From the IMG/VR virus record IMGVR_UViG_3300029267_003948, positions 1-44,591 of that record: 44,591 bases of DNA, one strand, 5' to 3'. The first letter of the stretch is position 1. Each line of letters begins with the position of its first letter. The position numbers were made by a program, and so were the translations under genes. The notes under the pieces were generated by a model. That model had not been told where the DNA came from and ran no database searches. It saw only the letters and a list, made by a program, of their open reading frames with translations. Shown here piece after piece: positions 24,248-32,455 of the stretch. This DNA comes from a virus.

Positions 24248-26376
24248 GCTGCCACCTCCACGGTGACCTCCGGACGCCGAGCTCCGCTACCCGCCACCGC
24301 CACCTTAGTTACTTGGATTCGGATAAGGTCTCCGGCAGAAACCGCTACAGAGTTGACCGTGTCCGAACCGTTCGAAGACGTACTCGCAAGACCGACCGTC
24401 AACGCCGTCGCAACCCCGTTCACGAAAACCGTGTACGTGATGACCGCGCCAGAGCCTCCGGGGTTGTTGTGCCGGACGTACATGTTCTGAAGCGTCCCCG
24501 CGATAGGGGACCGAAGTTCGATGAACGCGGTGCTACTCGCCAAAGGAGCCGTCCGTTGCTCGTAACCGGGGTCAAGCACTCGAGCTGCGGTGCTGTTCGC
24601 GACGCTGTTGTTGCCCCAAGCAAGAACGGCAGTACTGGCTTCGTTGCCAGAGGTGACAACCTCCGACCAGCTCGTGCCCGAACCTGTGGACGTGTTGATG
24701 TAGAGCTCACCACCCGTCCCGGTATCGCGAAAAAACACCGAACCGGCCTGACCAGTTACGGCTCCTGACGGATCGTTGTCTCCGACAAAAAAGTCAACGG
24801 AATCACCGCTGGCCCCCGTCGTCGTCCAGGTGGAGATCGGAAGCGCTTCTCCACGATCTGTAGAAAGATCGAGGAGCGTTCCGACGGTGGCGAGGATGTC
24901 GGTCGTCTGAGAATCCAGACGAAGTGATCCGCCAACCGAAGTCACTCGGACTTCATCACCAGCGGTGAGGTTTACGTCCGAAGCAACCGAAGTGAGGTTA
25001 GCGTCATTGCCGGCCCCGATCGCCGTGAAGACGATGCCACCATCGAGGGCGGTTCCCGTGATGTTGCCCGAGGTAGTCGTTGCCGTGATCGCGTCGCTTG
25101 CCGAGATCAGGACGTTACCCGTCCCCGTGCCTGCGTTGCTCGAAGAGAGCGTCAGGTCCAGGGCACCAGCGTCAGTACCCGCAACGGTGAAGTTCGAGGA
25201 GACCTCAGCATCCAGGCTGACAGACTCCGTGCCGCTCACGTCGAAGTCGCCCGACACGGCACTCGTGACGATGGTGTTCCCGTTGTCGTATGCCTGCTGA
25301 AGCGTCAGGCCAGCACCACCGCCAAGGCTCACCAACGTCCACGTCGTGCCGGACCCTGCCGACGTATTCAGGTAGAGCTCAGCCCCGGCGCCCGTATCCC
25401 GGAAGAACAGCGAACCCGCCTGCCCCGTGACAACACCCGAAGGATCGTTGTCACCCACGAAGAAATCAACAGAATCTCCGTTGAGGCCCGTCGTCGTCAG
25501 TGTGGCAGCAGGAAACGTCTCACCACGCGAGCTCGAGAGCGCGATGACACCGTCAGTCGCAAGCGAGATGTCTTCCGTACCCGAGACATCAAAGGGGCCA
25601 AAGCCTGCCGAGGTAACGATGGTGTTTCCTACCTCGTAGGCGTCTTGAAGCGAACCGCCACCGCCTCCACCCGTCGTGCCCGGAAGAAGCTGGCCAGCGA
25701 TGTAAGCGTAGACATTCGCACCGAGGCCACCGACATCCCCGTTGCCGTTGAACTGCATCGTGACCTGGCCCTCAGTCAGGCACACGTTCACGCCAGCCAA
25801 CGTGGTCGAAGCGATGTCCGCTCCCTCGGAAGGAACCTCAATCAGGTACGAACCCGCAGCGACTCCAGCGAGACCACTCCCAGGGGTCGCCGTCGAGATG
25901 ACGTACTCACCGTTGAGGTTTCGGAACGCGCCTGTCAGGCCAGTGATTGCGACGGGCTCACCGACCAAAAAGCCCAAGGTTTCGAGCGTCGTCGGAATGA
26001 CGTTGTCGGGAAGGACCAGGCGAAGAACCCCACCGACTCGCTCGATGTTTGGAACCGCAGGACGGAGCGTCTGGCCCGTGCCGGCCGGACCACCGCACCT
26101 GCTCTTGTCGCGGAACTGGAGGATGATCTCGGACGTGATCAACCCCTGCCGCGTGAACGTGCAAATGTCGCCCTGGTGCCACGAGATGAAAGTCCTCGTG
26201 GACATGGGGATGTCCACGTAGCTGTTCGGAGGAACCGGTACCGCCCGGGTCCGGTTCTTTTGAATGGTGATCTCGTCGAGGTCGTACAGAGTCACCGACG
26301 CCGGATTTGGGCGTCCGTCTGCGTACACGCCCGTGTGTGTACATCGGACGATCAGAACGGCGACGATGTTGCTCAT
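24244..26376 (-). CDS. Modular tail fibre with repeats and distinct tip
   Basis: The 710-aa protein begins with a unique N-terminal region (residues 1-230) that includes an RNLNGEYVISTATPGSGLAG segment. A Gly-rich hinge (residues 236-241) leads to the AYExGNTI/FDVSGT/GSLFFRDTG repeats of the long fibre (cores near residues 244 and 360, and GSVFFRDTG near 545). The last 135 residues (NMYVRHNNPGGSGAVITYTV and onward) form a tip domain unlike that of the other fibres. The unique N-terminus may dock onto the baseplate. It is the first gene of the fibre cluster in transcription order and lies just after the large homing endonuclease gene. Confidence 0.7.
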   Translation of the reverse strand: MSNIVAVLIVRCTHTGVYADGRPNPASVTLYDLDEITIQKNRTRAVPVPPNSYVDIPMSTRTFISWHQGDICTFTRQGLITSEIILQFRDKSRCGGPAGTGQTLRPAVPNIERVGGVLRLVLPDNVIPTTLETLGFLVGEPVAITGLTGAFRNLNGEYVISTATPGSGLAGVAAGSYLIEVPSEGADIASTTLAGVNVCLTEGQVTMQFNGNGDVGGLGANVYAYIAGQLLPGTTGGGGGGSLQDAYEVGNTIVTSAGFGPFDVSGTEDISLATDGVIALSSSRGETFPAATLTTTGLNGDSVDFFVGDNDPSGVVTGQAGSLFFRDTGAGAELYLNTSAGSGTTWTLVSLGGGAGLTLQQAYDNGNTIVTSAVSGDFDVSGTESVSLDAEVSSNFTVAGTDAGALDLTLSSSNAGTGTGNVLISASDAITATTTSGNITGTALDGGIVFTAIGAGNDANLTSVASDVNLTAGDEVRVTSVGGSLRLDSQTTDILATVGTLLDLSTDRGEALPISTWTTTGASGDSVDFFVGDNDPSGAVTGQAGSVFFRDTGTGGELYINTSTGSGTSWSEVVTSGNEASTAVLAWGNNSVANSTAARVLDPGYEQRTAPLASSTAFIELRSPIAGTLQNMYVRHNNPGGSGAVITYTVFVNGVATALTVGLASTSSNGSDTVNSVAVSAGDLIRIQVTKVAVAGSGARRPEVTVEVAA
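24652..25653 (-). repeat. Fibre repeats shared with the 1106-aa gene
   Basis: Two and a half units of the AYxxGNTI...FDVSGT...GDSVDFFVGDNDPSG...FFRDTG repeat, encoded by residues 242-575 of the 710-aa fibre. They are clearly related to the repeats at 20472-22592 and are in the same orientation, 2-5 kb apart. Confidence 0.75.
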
Positions 26377-26454
26377 GGCAGGGTCCGAGAAAGGGATGCA
26401 CGAATCCCTACCTACGCCCTGCTATCGACCGAAAAACGCGGCGCGCCGAGAGCG

Positions 26455-28134
26455 CTACCCAAGGAAGTCGCGCAGGCGTCCGGCCACACCCTCAGGATCG
26501 CTTTTGACCTCGGACTCCCAAATCACGAGGCACTCGAGGCCGACTTCGGCATACGCCTCGATGAGCTCGGACTCGTGCTGCTCAGGCCAAACGCCCGTGA
26601 ACTGCTCGCTGTGCCAGAAATCTCCGTTCACCTCCACCACTTTGCGGAGATCGCGGAAAGGATGGCCATGTACGGGACCGCGCAACACGAAATCAGGGTT
26701 CTTGTGACGCCCGAGGCGGGGGAGCCACCTCCAGAACGTGCGGTTCCCGGTGTACAGAAGACGGGGCTCCATCTCTTGAACCATGCGTTCAGGACCATTC
26801 GGTTCTCGGGAACTGCTCTGTGCGTGGAGCATCATCCGAGCGAAGTCCCGGTCCTGCATCGGATGTGTCATGCCATACCGATCCGCCAAATCTTCGAGGG
26901 TCTCGGCTTCGGTTCCGTACTCCGGAAATTCGTATCCCACTTTGGCGAGACACTCACGCAGAACCTTCTCCTTTACCCGAGGCCACGCGAACGGGTTGTC
27001 GTTGCCCCGGAGAATGGGACGTTTACCTTCTAACGCGGCTTGAACCTGCTCGTAGAGAATGGACCCTTGAGCGAAAGGGCTTATAGCCCCGTAACGCTCC
27101 ATGTTGGTCTTTTCGGTTTTTGTACGAGTCTCTGGATGTTGTTGAGGGTTCTCAACACCCCACCGTTCCAACATGGTCCGTAGACGACGTGCGCGAGTCA
27201 CCGCTTCAGCATCCCGAAACATCCAGACGACACACACCTGTCGGTGCCTCTTCATCTGGGTCAACGAGGTGCTCTCGTGCCCACACAAACACGGCTCAGG
27301 AGCTTCCGTGTCAGGCCAGCCTTCGCAGATCGCCTTGTGGCGGCTCGTGACCTTGGTGAACACCTCGTCGCAGTGAGGACAGATCTCGTAGTTGCCGGAA
27401 ACGATCAGCTCTTCTCTCCGGGCCTTTTCGCGCTCTCCCCGAGCACGCGCCAGCTCGGCATACCAAGTCGCGGATTGCAGAAACGAAACAGCCCCGTGAC
27501 GCTCCAGTGTGGTCTGCTCGGTACGTCGTCGGATCTCAGGAACCTGCTGCGGGTTCTCGGCCCCGTGACGGTCAAGGTTTGTCGCGCGGATCTTCTCCTT
27601 GATCTCCTCGGACGCGAAAACATTGTCGGCGCCGTACCGCTCCCGATTCGTGCGTCGCCGTTTCCTCTGCACCTTCTTGGACTTCAGATGATGATCAACC
27701 CCGTATTTGCGACGTGCCGTATCCCGCGTCTTCTCCTTGACCTCATCGCTCTGCCCGACGTTGTCGACGCCGTACTTGGCCTGCGTCGTCTTCTTGCGTT
27801 TGGCACCTGAAGAACGCGCGACCACTGGAGCTCCAGGGAACCGGCTCTCGTACTCCTTGCGCTTCATCCCGTCGTGAGCGCGCTTGAGATGGTCGCTCAG
27901 ACGCTTCACTCGGACTTCTGTGCCCTCAGCAGCACAGAGAAGACACCCGACATAGTCCTCGTTCTCAACCTTCTCAGGCGCCCACAAACCGCGACCAAAA
28001 TGCCTGTCGAAATTGAACTCCGACGGCGGCACACCGATCACCTCATCCCACTTGGAGCACCCATTCGTGTGCTTGGGGACGGCTTTGGGGGATGAGAGCG
28101 GTTTTTGGCAGGCCGGACAGCGCAACTCGGTCAT
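26455..28134 (-). CDS. Large homing endonuclease, zinc fingers plus Vsr-like PD-(D/E)xK domain
   Basis: The 559-aa protein starts with a zinc finger (C6-x2-C9, H22, C26) and further C/H-rich fingers near residues 64-87, 252-270 and 282-301. Between and after them are repeats of the type ERYGADNVFASEEIKEKIRA (residues about 119-216 and 323-350), known from phage homing-type nucleases. The C-terminal domain has PDF (480-482), VVEVNGDFWHS (499-509) and LECLVIWESEV (533-543), the pattern of Vsr-like nucleases. It sits between two structural genes with its own AT-rich leader and no role in virion assembly. A free-standing homing endonuclease is the best reading; target and activity are unknown. 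Confidence 0.8.
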   Translation of the reverse strand: MTELRCPACQKPLSSPKAVPKHTNGCSKWDEVIGVPPSEFNFDRHFGRGLWAPEKVENEDYVGCLLCAAEGTEVRVKRLSDHLKRAHDGMKRKEYESRFPGAPVVARSSGAKRKKTTQAKYGVDNVGQSDEVKEKTRDTARRKYGVDHHLKSKKVQRKRRRTNRERYGADNVFASEEIKEKIRATNLDRHGAENPQQVPEIRRRTEQTTLERHGAVSFLQSATWYAELARARGEREKARREELIVSGNYEICPHCDEVFTKVTSRHKAICEGWPDTEAPEPCLCGHESTSLTQMKRHRQVCVVWMFRDAEAVTRARRLRTMLERWGVENPQQHPETRTKTEKTNMERYGAISPFAQGSILYEQVQAALEGKRPILRGNDNPFAWPRVKEKVLRECLAKVGYEFPEYGTEAETLEDLADRYGMTHPMQDRDFARMMLHAQSSSREPNGPERMVQEMEPRLLYTGNRTFWRWLPRLGRHKNPDFVLRGPVHGHPFRDLRKVVEVNGDFWHSEQFTGVWPEQHESELIEAYAEVGLECLVIWESEVKSDPEGVAGRLRDFLG

Positions 28135-28194
28135 TCAAAGAGACTATCGCGTGACCAAAAACAAATCAAAGTTGTTTGTAAGTGCTTGATTTTA
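28135..28194 (-). promoter_or_regulatory. AT-rich leader of the large homing endonuclease
   Basis: This 60-nt gap is much richer in A and T than the rest of the window (runs TTTGTTTTT and TAAAATC on the minus strand). TTGATT and GATAGT are separated by 15 nt, a weak sigma-70-like arrangement, followed by the ATG at 28134 with no clear Shine-Dalgarno. It may have arrived with the endonuclease gene. Confidence 0.3.
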
Positions 28195-29103
28195 CTACAC
28201 AAATGATCGCGGCGAAAGCACACCCCGACCAGTCGCGGGCCCGAAACTAGAGCGGACACCGAAACCGAACTTCGGTTGTTGCAACCCTCGGATGAATTTC
28301 ACGGTCCGGGATTTGGCCTCTGTCGCTTTATCGAGCTGGCCCTCTGCGTTCTGCTTCAGGCTCTCGTACTTACTCGACTTCTCGAGACTCAACGAGATCC
28401 CACCGATGCTGTAGTCGAACTCGTCGTGCACCCAGTTGATGCTCAAAGCGAAGAGCGCGTGCACCGCTGCCGCCCACAAAATGAACGTACGCCACACCGG
28501 CTTGCGAGCGCACAGATCGTTGAGTGTACGGATGCCCTCCGTCTCAGGAGGCATCGCGTTGAACCAGTCGAGTCCCATCTCGAGGTAGCAAAGCAGCTCG
28601 TGGTCTTCCCAGACGTAGCCGAAGACGCGGTTGTACTTCTTGATCACGCCCTCTTGCTCGGGAGGACGGAAGTGATAGTTGCGGTCCGGGTTGTTGTCCC
28701 GGAGCATGATCCGAAGCTTGTCCACCAGGTCCTGCTCACAACTCGAGAGCAGTCGTTGCCCGAACTGGGAGCTCGAGGGCTCAACGATGCAGAACTCTTG
28801 GACGACCTCTTGCGGCTCGTCCATCAACGTCTTCCGGAATGTCCACCGGATCCGGTAGTCGCCCGCAGAGACGCCCGGGAACACCATGATGGCGGCGTAG
28901 TACTCACCAACCGCAGGGTTCACTGGTACGTGTGCAGGCGGCCCAACCAGAACCTCGACCCCTGGTGGGCCCATGCTCTGGTCTACGAAGTAGAGGGCGT
29001 ACGAGATCTCAGCCGCATCACAAGGGACACCGAGCTCATCGACCAGGAAGATCTTGAGATCGTTCCTGCCGAGCTCTTGTCCGATATTGAAGCATACAGC
29101 CAC
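28195..29103 (-). CDS. Virion structural protein, possibly neck or baseplate
   Basis: The 302-aa protein starts at GTG 29103 (GAGG upstream). Residues 10-105 form an Ig-like domain (LKIFLVDELGVPCDA, VNPAVGEYYAAIMVF, GDYRIRWTFRKTL) known from phage structural proteins. Residues 120-250 are helical with Trp-rich segments. The C-terminus has FIRGLQQPKFGFGVRSSFGP (270-289), which is shared with the SWIM protein at 33630-35444. The shared motif suggests that both proteins bind the same partner or undergo the same processing. Confidence 0.6.
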   Translation of the reverse strand: MAVCFNIGQELGRNDLKIFLVDELGVPCDAAEISYALYFVDQSMGPPGVEVLVGPPAHVPVNPAVGEYYAAIMVFPGVSAGDYRIRWTFRKTLMDEPQEVVQEFCIVEPSSSQFGQRLLSSCEQDLVDKLRIMLRDNNPDRNYHFRPPEQEGVIKKYNRVFGYVWEDHELLCYLEMGLDWFNAMPPETEGIRTLNDLCARKPVWRTFILWAAAVHALFALSINWVHDEFDYSIGGISLSLEKSSKYESLKQNAEGQLDKATEAKSRTVKFIRGLQQPKFGFGVRSSFGPATGRGVLSPRSFV

Positions 29104-29106
29104 GCT

Positions 29107-29616
29107 CTACAACCTCACGTCGCCGAGATCAAAGATGTCGGCGACGGAGATCGGCAGCTTCTCGCCGCTGGAGGTGTCCTTCACCTCAACTTCAGTGTTG
29201 TCGCCCGTTTCAGTTTTCACGTTGATATCGGACTCGACTTTGACTTTGACCTCACCGGGATCGGCGGGTTTGCCCTCGTCGAGGATTTTCTTGGACTTGG
29301 CGACCCACTCGTCCATGACGTGAATCAGGTCATCGAGGAACTGTGCGTCCGACTGGTCGATGGACTTGTACTGGATCAGGCGAGTGTAGATCTCAGTTTT
29401 GCCTTTGAAGGCTGCTTCGATGTCCTTTTTCGTCTGCTCTCCGAGCTCATCTACAGATTCAGAGCTGGTGACGTGAGCATCGAGCTGGGGGAGAACTTCT
29501 TTCTCGATCGCCTTGCGCGCCATGGGAGACACAGCCACCAGCGCCGCTTTCTCCCGTTCGGAAGCTACGTGCTGTTGGACCGAATCGTCTCCCTGAATGA
29601 GCTGCTCAAGACGCAT
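29107..29616 (-). CDS. Unknown helical protein
   Basis: The 169-aa product is acidic, mostly helical to residue 115, then has a Val/Lys/Glu-alternating segment (GEVKVKVESDINVKTETGDN), a beta-like stretch. It has no signal peptide or membrane segment. It lies between two virion-type genes with 3-5 nt spacing. No family is recognised. Confidence 0.55.
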   Translation of the reverse strand: MRLEQLIQGDDSVQQHVASEREKAALVAVSPMARKAIEKEVLPQLDAHVTSSESVDELGEQTKKDIEAAFKGKTEIYTRLIQYKSIDQSDAQFLDDLIHVMDEWVAKSKKILDEGKPADPGEVKVKVESDINVKTETGDNTEVEVKDTSSGEKLPISVADIFDLGDVRL

Positions 29617-29621
29617 AGAAG

Positions 29622-29873
29622 CTATCCCCTGTCCTCGTGGGTGAGGGCCTTCATGACCTTGATCTCATCCGCGTATGTCAGCGCCGCAACCTTACTGGTT
29701 CGGTTGTAGTACTGGTCCCGGAGCTCGCGCATGGATGCGTTGTCCGCTTCCTCGAAGAGGAAGTAGACCCGGCCTCCATCTCGTTGCGTGCCCGTCAACT
29801 TCACTCCTGCGACCTTCAGGTAGGCGGCGTAGTACAGGTCCGAGGTCCTGTAGCCGTTTCGTTCTTCTGCCAT
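29622..29873 (-). CDS. DUF5659-like small phage protein
   Basis: This 83-aa protein has the pattern of DUF5659: YRTSDLYYAAYLKVAGVKL, then RVYFLFEEADNASM and a YYNRTSKVAALTYADEIKVM stretch. The family occurs in large phages and its role is unknown. GGAGAG is close to ATG 29873, downstream of the strong hairpin pair at 29903-29951, so it may be translated from a processed message. Confidence 0.65.
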   Translation of the reverse strand: MAEERNGYRTSDLYYAAYLKVAGVKLTGTQRDGGRVYFLFEEADNASMRELRDQYYNRTSKVAALTYADEIKVMKALTHEDRG

Positions 29874-29902
29874 TTCTTCTCTCCGTTCGTTGGTTCTGAC
29901 CG

Positions 29903-29917
29903 TCTCCCAGAGGGAGA
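29903..29917 (-). terminator. Second hairpin in the 29.9-kb spacer
   Basis: A 6-bp stem (TCTCCC / GGGAGA) with a 3-nt loop follows the stronger hairpin at 29924-29951 by a few bases. Together they form a double-hairpin spacer. Confidence 0.4.
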
Positions 29918-29923
29918 GGAAGC

Positions 29924-29951
29924 GGGCGCCGACCAGAATGGGTCGGCGCCC
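29924..29951 (-). terminator. Strong GC hairpin ending the tandem virion-protein operon
   Basis: A perfect 11-bp stem (GGGCGCCGACC / GGTCGGCGCCC) with a 6-nt loop starts about 10 nt after the stop codon of the 224-aa gene. It is the strongest inverted repeat noticed in the window. No U-tract follows, so it may slow polymerase, protect the 3' end of an abundant message or be a processing site. Its place after three genes with excellent ribosome-binding sites fits an expression step-down point. Confidence 0.65.
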
Positions 29952-29960
29952 GGAAGTCCG

Positions 29961-30635
29961 CTAGAGGACGGTTCCCGTCGCGCTGTAGACGGTGACCGCA
30001 GCCCCCGTCACGTCGTCGTACGTGAAGTTCGCCGACTTTAGCAGCGAGACGTTCCCGTTCAGGTTCGACACGAGGAACTGCCCGGTGTCGTAGAGCTGCT
30101 TGTAGACGCCCTCGACGAAGGCGCCCTGCTGAGCGGCAACCTTGACGCCGCCAGCAGCCAGGTCCGTGCCAGCGTCCACCTGATAGCCAGCACCAGCCAT
30201 GACACTCAAGAGCTCCGTGAGAACGCCCGTCGATCCACCACCACTGAGGCTCGTGCCAGCCACGACACCCACAAGAGCAGCGTCCACAGCCGCCGCATCG
30301 AGCACCATGCCGGCCTGAGCGATGGCGACCAGAGCCGTCGCCGCAGCGTCAGCCTCAGCTCCGGTGAACGGAGCACCGCCAGCAGCACCACCGGTATCGA
30401 TGTTGCCGAGCAGGTAGGCCGCGAGACCCGACACGTCAGCCGACACGGTGAAGGTCGGGCCAGCACCGACGAGACCGTCAACCGGATCGGCCGGGATGTT
30501 GTGCACGTACCCGGTCTGACCGAGGCCAGGCGGGTAGATGTAGTTCTTGCTCGAGGTGTTGGGGTACAGGTCCACCACCTGCAACACCCCGTCAGGGATG
30601 TCCATACGACGCATGATGAGGAAAACTTCAGCCAT
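29961..30635 (-). CDS. Tandem virion protein, paralogue 3
   Basis: The 224-aa protein begins with the shared block MRRMDIPDGVLQVVDLYPN and a PPGLGQTGYVHNIPA stretch, as do the two genes upstream. The Ala/Gly-rich middle (residues 65-160) is probably helical; the C-terminal part includes FTYDDVTGAAVTVYSATG, matching the end of paralogue 1. AAGGAG lies 8 nt before ATG 30635. Three paralogues with strong ribosome-binding sites indicate an abundant virion protein, but I cannot say whether of head or tail. Confidence 0.65.
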   Translation of the reverse strand: MAEVFLIMRRMDIPDGVLQVVDLYPNTSSKNYIYPPGLGQTGYVHNIPADPVDGLVGAGPTFTVSADVSGLAAYLLGNIDTGGAAGGAPFTGAEADAAATALVAIAQAGMVLDAAAVDAALVGVVAGTSLSGGGSTGVLTELLSVMAGAGYQVDAGTDLAAGGVKVAAQQGAFVEGVYKQLYDTGQFLVSNLNGNVSLLKSANFTYDDVTGAAVTVYSATGTVL

Positions 30636-30647
30636 CGTCTTTTCTCC

Positions 30648-31700
30648 TTACGGGGTGAAGAGGGATCCATCGTCGTTGTAAACAACGACCGCTTCGCCGT
30701 TCGGATCACCGGGGACTCCGGCGTACACGAACGAGCTATCAGTGAACTCAGCGAGCTCACCCACCACGAACGACAGCGGAAGACCGTCGTTCAGGAACAG
30801 GGCGCGGTTCGAGTTCTCGACGAACCCAGGACCACCAGCCGAACCCACCGGAGGCTGCACGTCCCAAACACCACCGCCGTCTGCAAGTTGAACCCCTCGC
30901 GGCACTTCGTACTTTGCGCCTGCCAGAAGATTCAGTACATCGGGAAGCTGGGCAGCGGTGATGGCAGCACCGCCGACGAGCGCACCGTTGATGTCGGCAA
31001 GCTGAAGCGTTCCCGCTGCCGAGGTGAGATCACCGAACCCGTAGAGGGCCAGGACCGCAGCGGCGCCCGTGTTGGCGTCCGCAGCCGTGACTTGGCCCGC
31101 ATCCACACCACCAGCCATGCCGACCGGGGAGAACCCAGCAGCGTTGGAGGAGGCCAACGCCAGGTTGCCGGCCGCCCCATCCATGTTGGCAGTGATGGTC
31201 ACCACGCCAGCGGCAGGAACTGCCGTAACGAGATTGGACAGACCACCAGGCTGAGCCAGACCGTTCATCGGGTCGTTGATGGCAGCAGCCAGATCGGCCG
31301 CCACGCCGGCATCGGTGCCCGAAGCCAGACTGAAGTCATTGGAACCCGGAGTACGGGGCCCAGCAACTGCCGTGAAGATCTGAGCGCCAACCGTCACCGT
31401 GTCAGCGGGGAGGATTGGGGTCGCCACCACAACGGTGAAAGTACCTGTACCTGCTGCGCCGGTGCCGTCGTTGACGTTGGTAACGATCCACGCCGCGAGA
31501 CCATTGGCAGCACGGTGCATGACGACCTCGCCGCCGCCCAAAGTGGTTTCGACAACCGTGTCGTTCTCGACCGCGTTGACGTACTTGGTCTGACCCGGTG
31601 CGTCGAGCGTCAGGTTACGCTGCGACACGTTCGGCTCGAGGTCGAGGACCTGGAGCGTCCCGTCCGGGATGTCATTCCGCTTCATGATGATGTACGGCAT
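30648..31700 (-). CDS. Tandem virion protein, paralogue 2, with inserted domain
   Basis: This 350-aa protein has the same ends as its neighbours (MPYIIMKRNDIPDGTLQVLD and a C-terminal AVVVYNDDGSLF) but carries about 117 extra residues (87-203). The insert reads FTVVVATPILPADTVTVG, then SGTDAGVAADLAAAIN, and ends in GMAGGVDAGQVT, the pattern of an Ig-like or hook-like surface module found in other phage proteins. The insertion falls in the Ala-rich middle, at a loop by inference. GGGAGAAG precedes ATG 31700. Confidence 0.65.
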   Translation of the reverse strand: MPYIIMKRNDIPDGTLQVLDLEPNVSQRNLTLDAPGQTKYVNAVENDTVVETTLGGGEVVMHRAANGLAAWIVTNVNDGTGAAGTGTFTVVVATPILPADTVTVGAQIFTAVAGPRTPGSNDFSLASGTDAGVAADLAAAINDPMNGLAQPGGLSNLVTAVPAAGVVTITANMDGAAGNLALASSNAAGFSPVGMAGGVDAGQVTAADANTGAAAVLALYGFGDLTSAAGTLQLADINGALVGGAAITAAQLPDVLNLLAGAKYEVPRGVQLADGGGVWDVQPPVGSAGGPGFVENSNRALFLNDGLPLSFVVGELAEFTDSSFVYAGVPGDPNGEAVVVYNDDGSLFTP

Positions 31701-31711
31701 TGCTCTTCTCC

Positions 31712-32377
31712 CTAGAGGACGCTTCCGTCGTCGGCGAGAACAAGAAGGGCAGGACCGAGCACGCCGTTGTACTCGAAGTCCGCACGCTTGTAGTTGAACA
31801 GGTCACCCGCGCCGTTGGAGACGTTGAAGGCGCCCGTGGCTTCGATCCGCTTCACGCCAGGCGTGGTAGCGAAGAACCCTTGGCGAGTCGGGTTGAAGGT
31901 CGAGCCGTTGGTGTCCACGACGCTGCCAGCCGGAAGCTGGTACTTGGCGCCGGACAGGAGCTCGAGGAGCTCGCTGAGAAGACCCGTGGAAGCGCCTGTC
32001 TCGAGACCAGTGCCCGCAGTCGCACCCGCAGCGACAAGCTCAGCGTCCACCTCGGTGAGGCCGACAGCCATGCCGCCCACAGCCAGGGCGATGATCGCGT
32101 CCGCCGCATCGTTGGCAACAGTCGCGGTGAGAGCAGCACCGCCGCTGTCCTCCACGTTGTCGATCAGGTACGCGGCCAGGCCGCAGGCATCGCGCACCGT
32201 CAGGATGGCGCCAGGAGCGGTCGTGACGACATCGTCGCTGGCGGGGATCTGACGGACGTACCCGCTCTGTCCCGGGGGATCGAGCGTGTAGTTGCGCTGG
32301 GAGTCGTTGGGCTTGAGATCGTCGACCTGCAACACCCCATTCGGGATGTCCGTCCGACGCATGATGATGTACGGCAT
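31712..32377 (-). CDS. Tandem virion protein, paralogue 1
   Basis: The 221-aa protein has MPYIIMRRTDIPNGVLQVDD at the start and FEYNGVLGPALLVLADDGSV at the end, framing an Ala-rich middle (residues 60-130). GGAGG lies 10 nt before ATG 32377. Start blocks of the three tandem genes align with no gaps through the PPGQ motif. They probably arose by tandem duplication and assemble with one another. No homology to a named capsid, decoration or tube family was recognised. Confidence 0.65.
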   Translation of the reverse strand: MPYIIMRRTDIPNGVLQVDDLKPNDSQRNYTLDPPGQSGYVRQIPASDDVVTTAPGAILTVRDACGLAAYLIDNVEDSGGAALTATVANDAADAIIALAVGGMAVGLTEVDAELVAAGATAGTGLETGASTGLLSELLELLSGAKYQLPAGSVVDTNGSTFNPTRQGFFATTPGVKRIEATGAFNVSNGAGDLFNYKRADFEYNGVLGPALLVLADDGSVL

Positions 32378-32455
32378 CGTGGTGATTCCTCCGGGTCCCG
32401 AGATGGGCTCTCTCTACATTGGAGGGGCTATAAACAGATAACCGATAATGCGCCC

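Noticed and set aside
20472-25653. Diversity-generating retroelement in the fibre cluster
   Set aside because: No reverse transcriptase, template repeat or adenine-biased variable repeat is visible; repeats are long coding modules.
26455-28134. Reading the repeated YGxxNxxxSxExxxK units as a CRISPR or DNA repeat array
   Set aside because: The repetition is in the protein, with irregular spacing and divergent DNA, as in homing-nuclease repeats.
29961-32377. Naming the tandem trio as major capsid proteins
   Set aside because: High expected expression is not enough; no HK97-fold signature is recognisable and lengths of 221-350 aa with an Ala-rich middle do not settle it.
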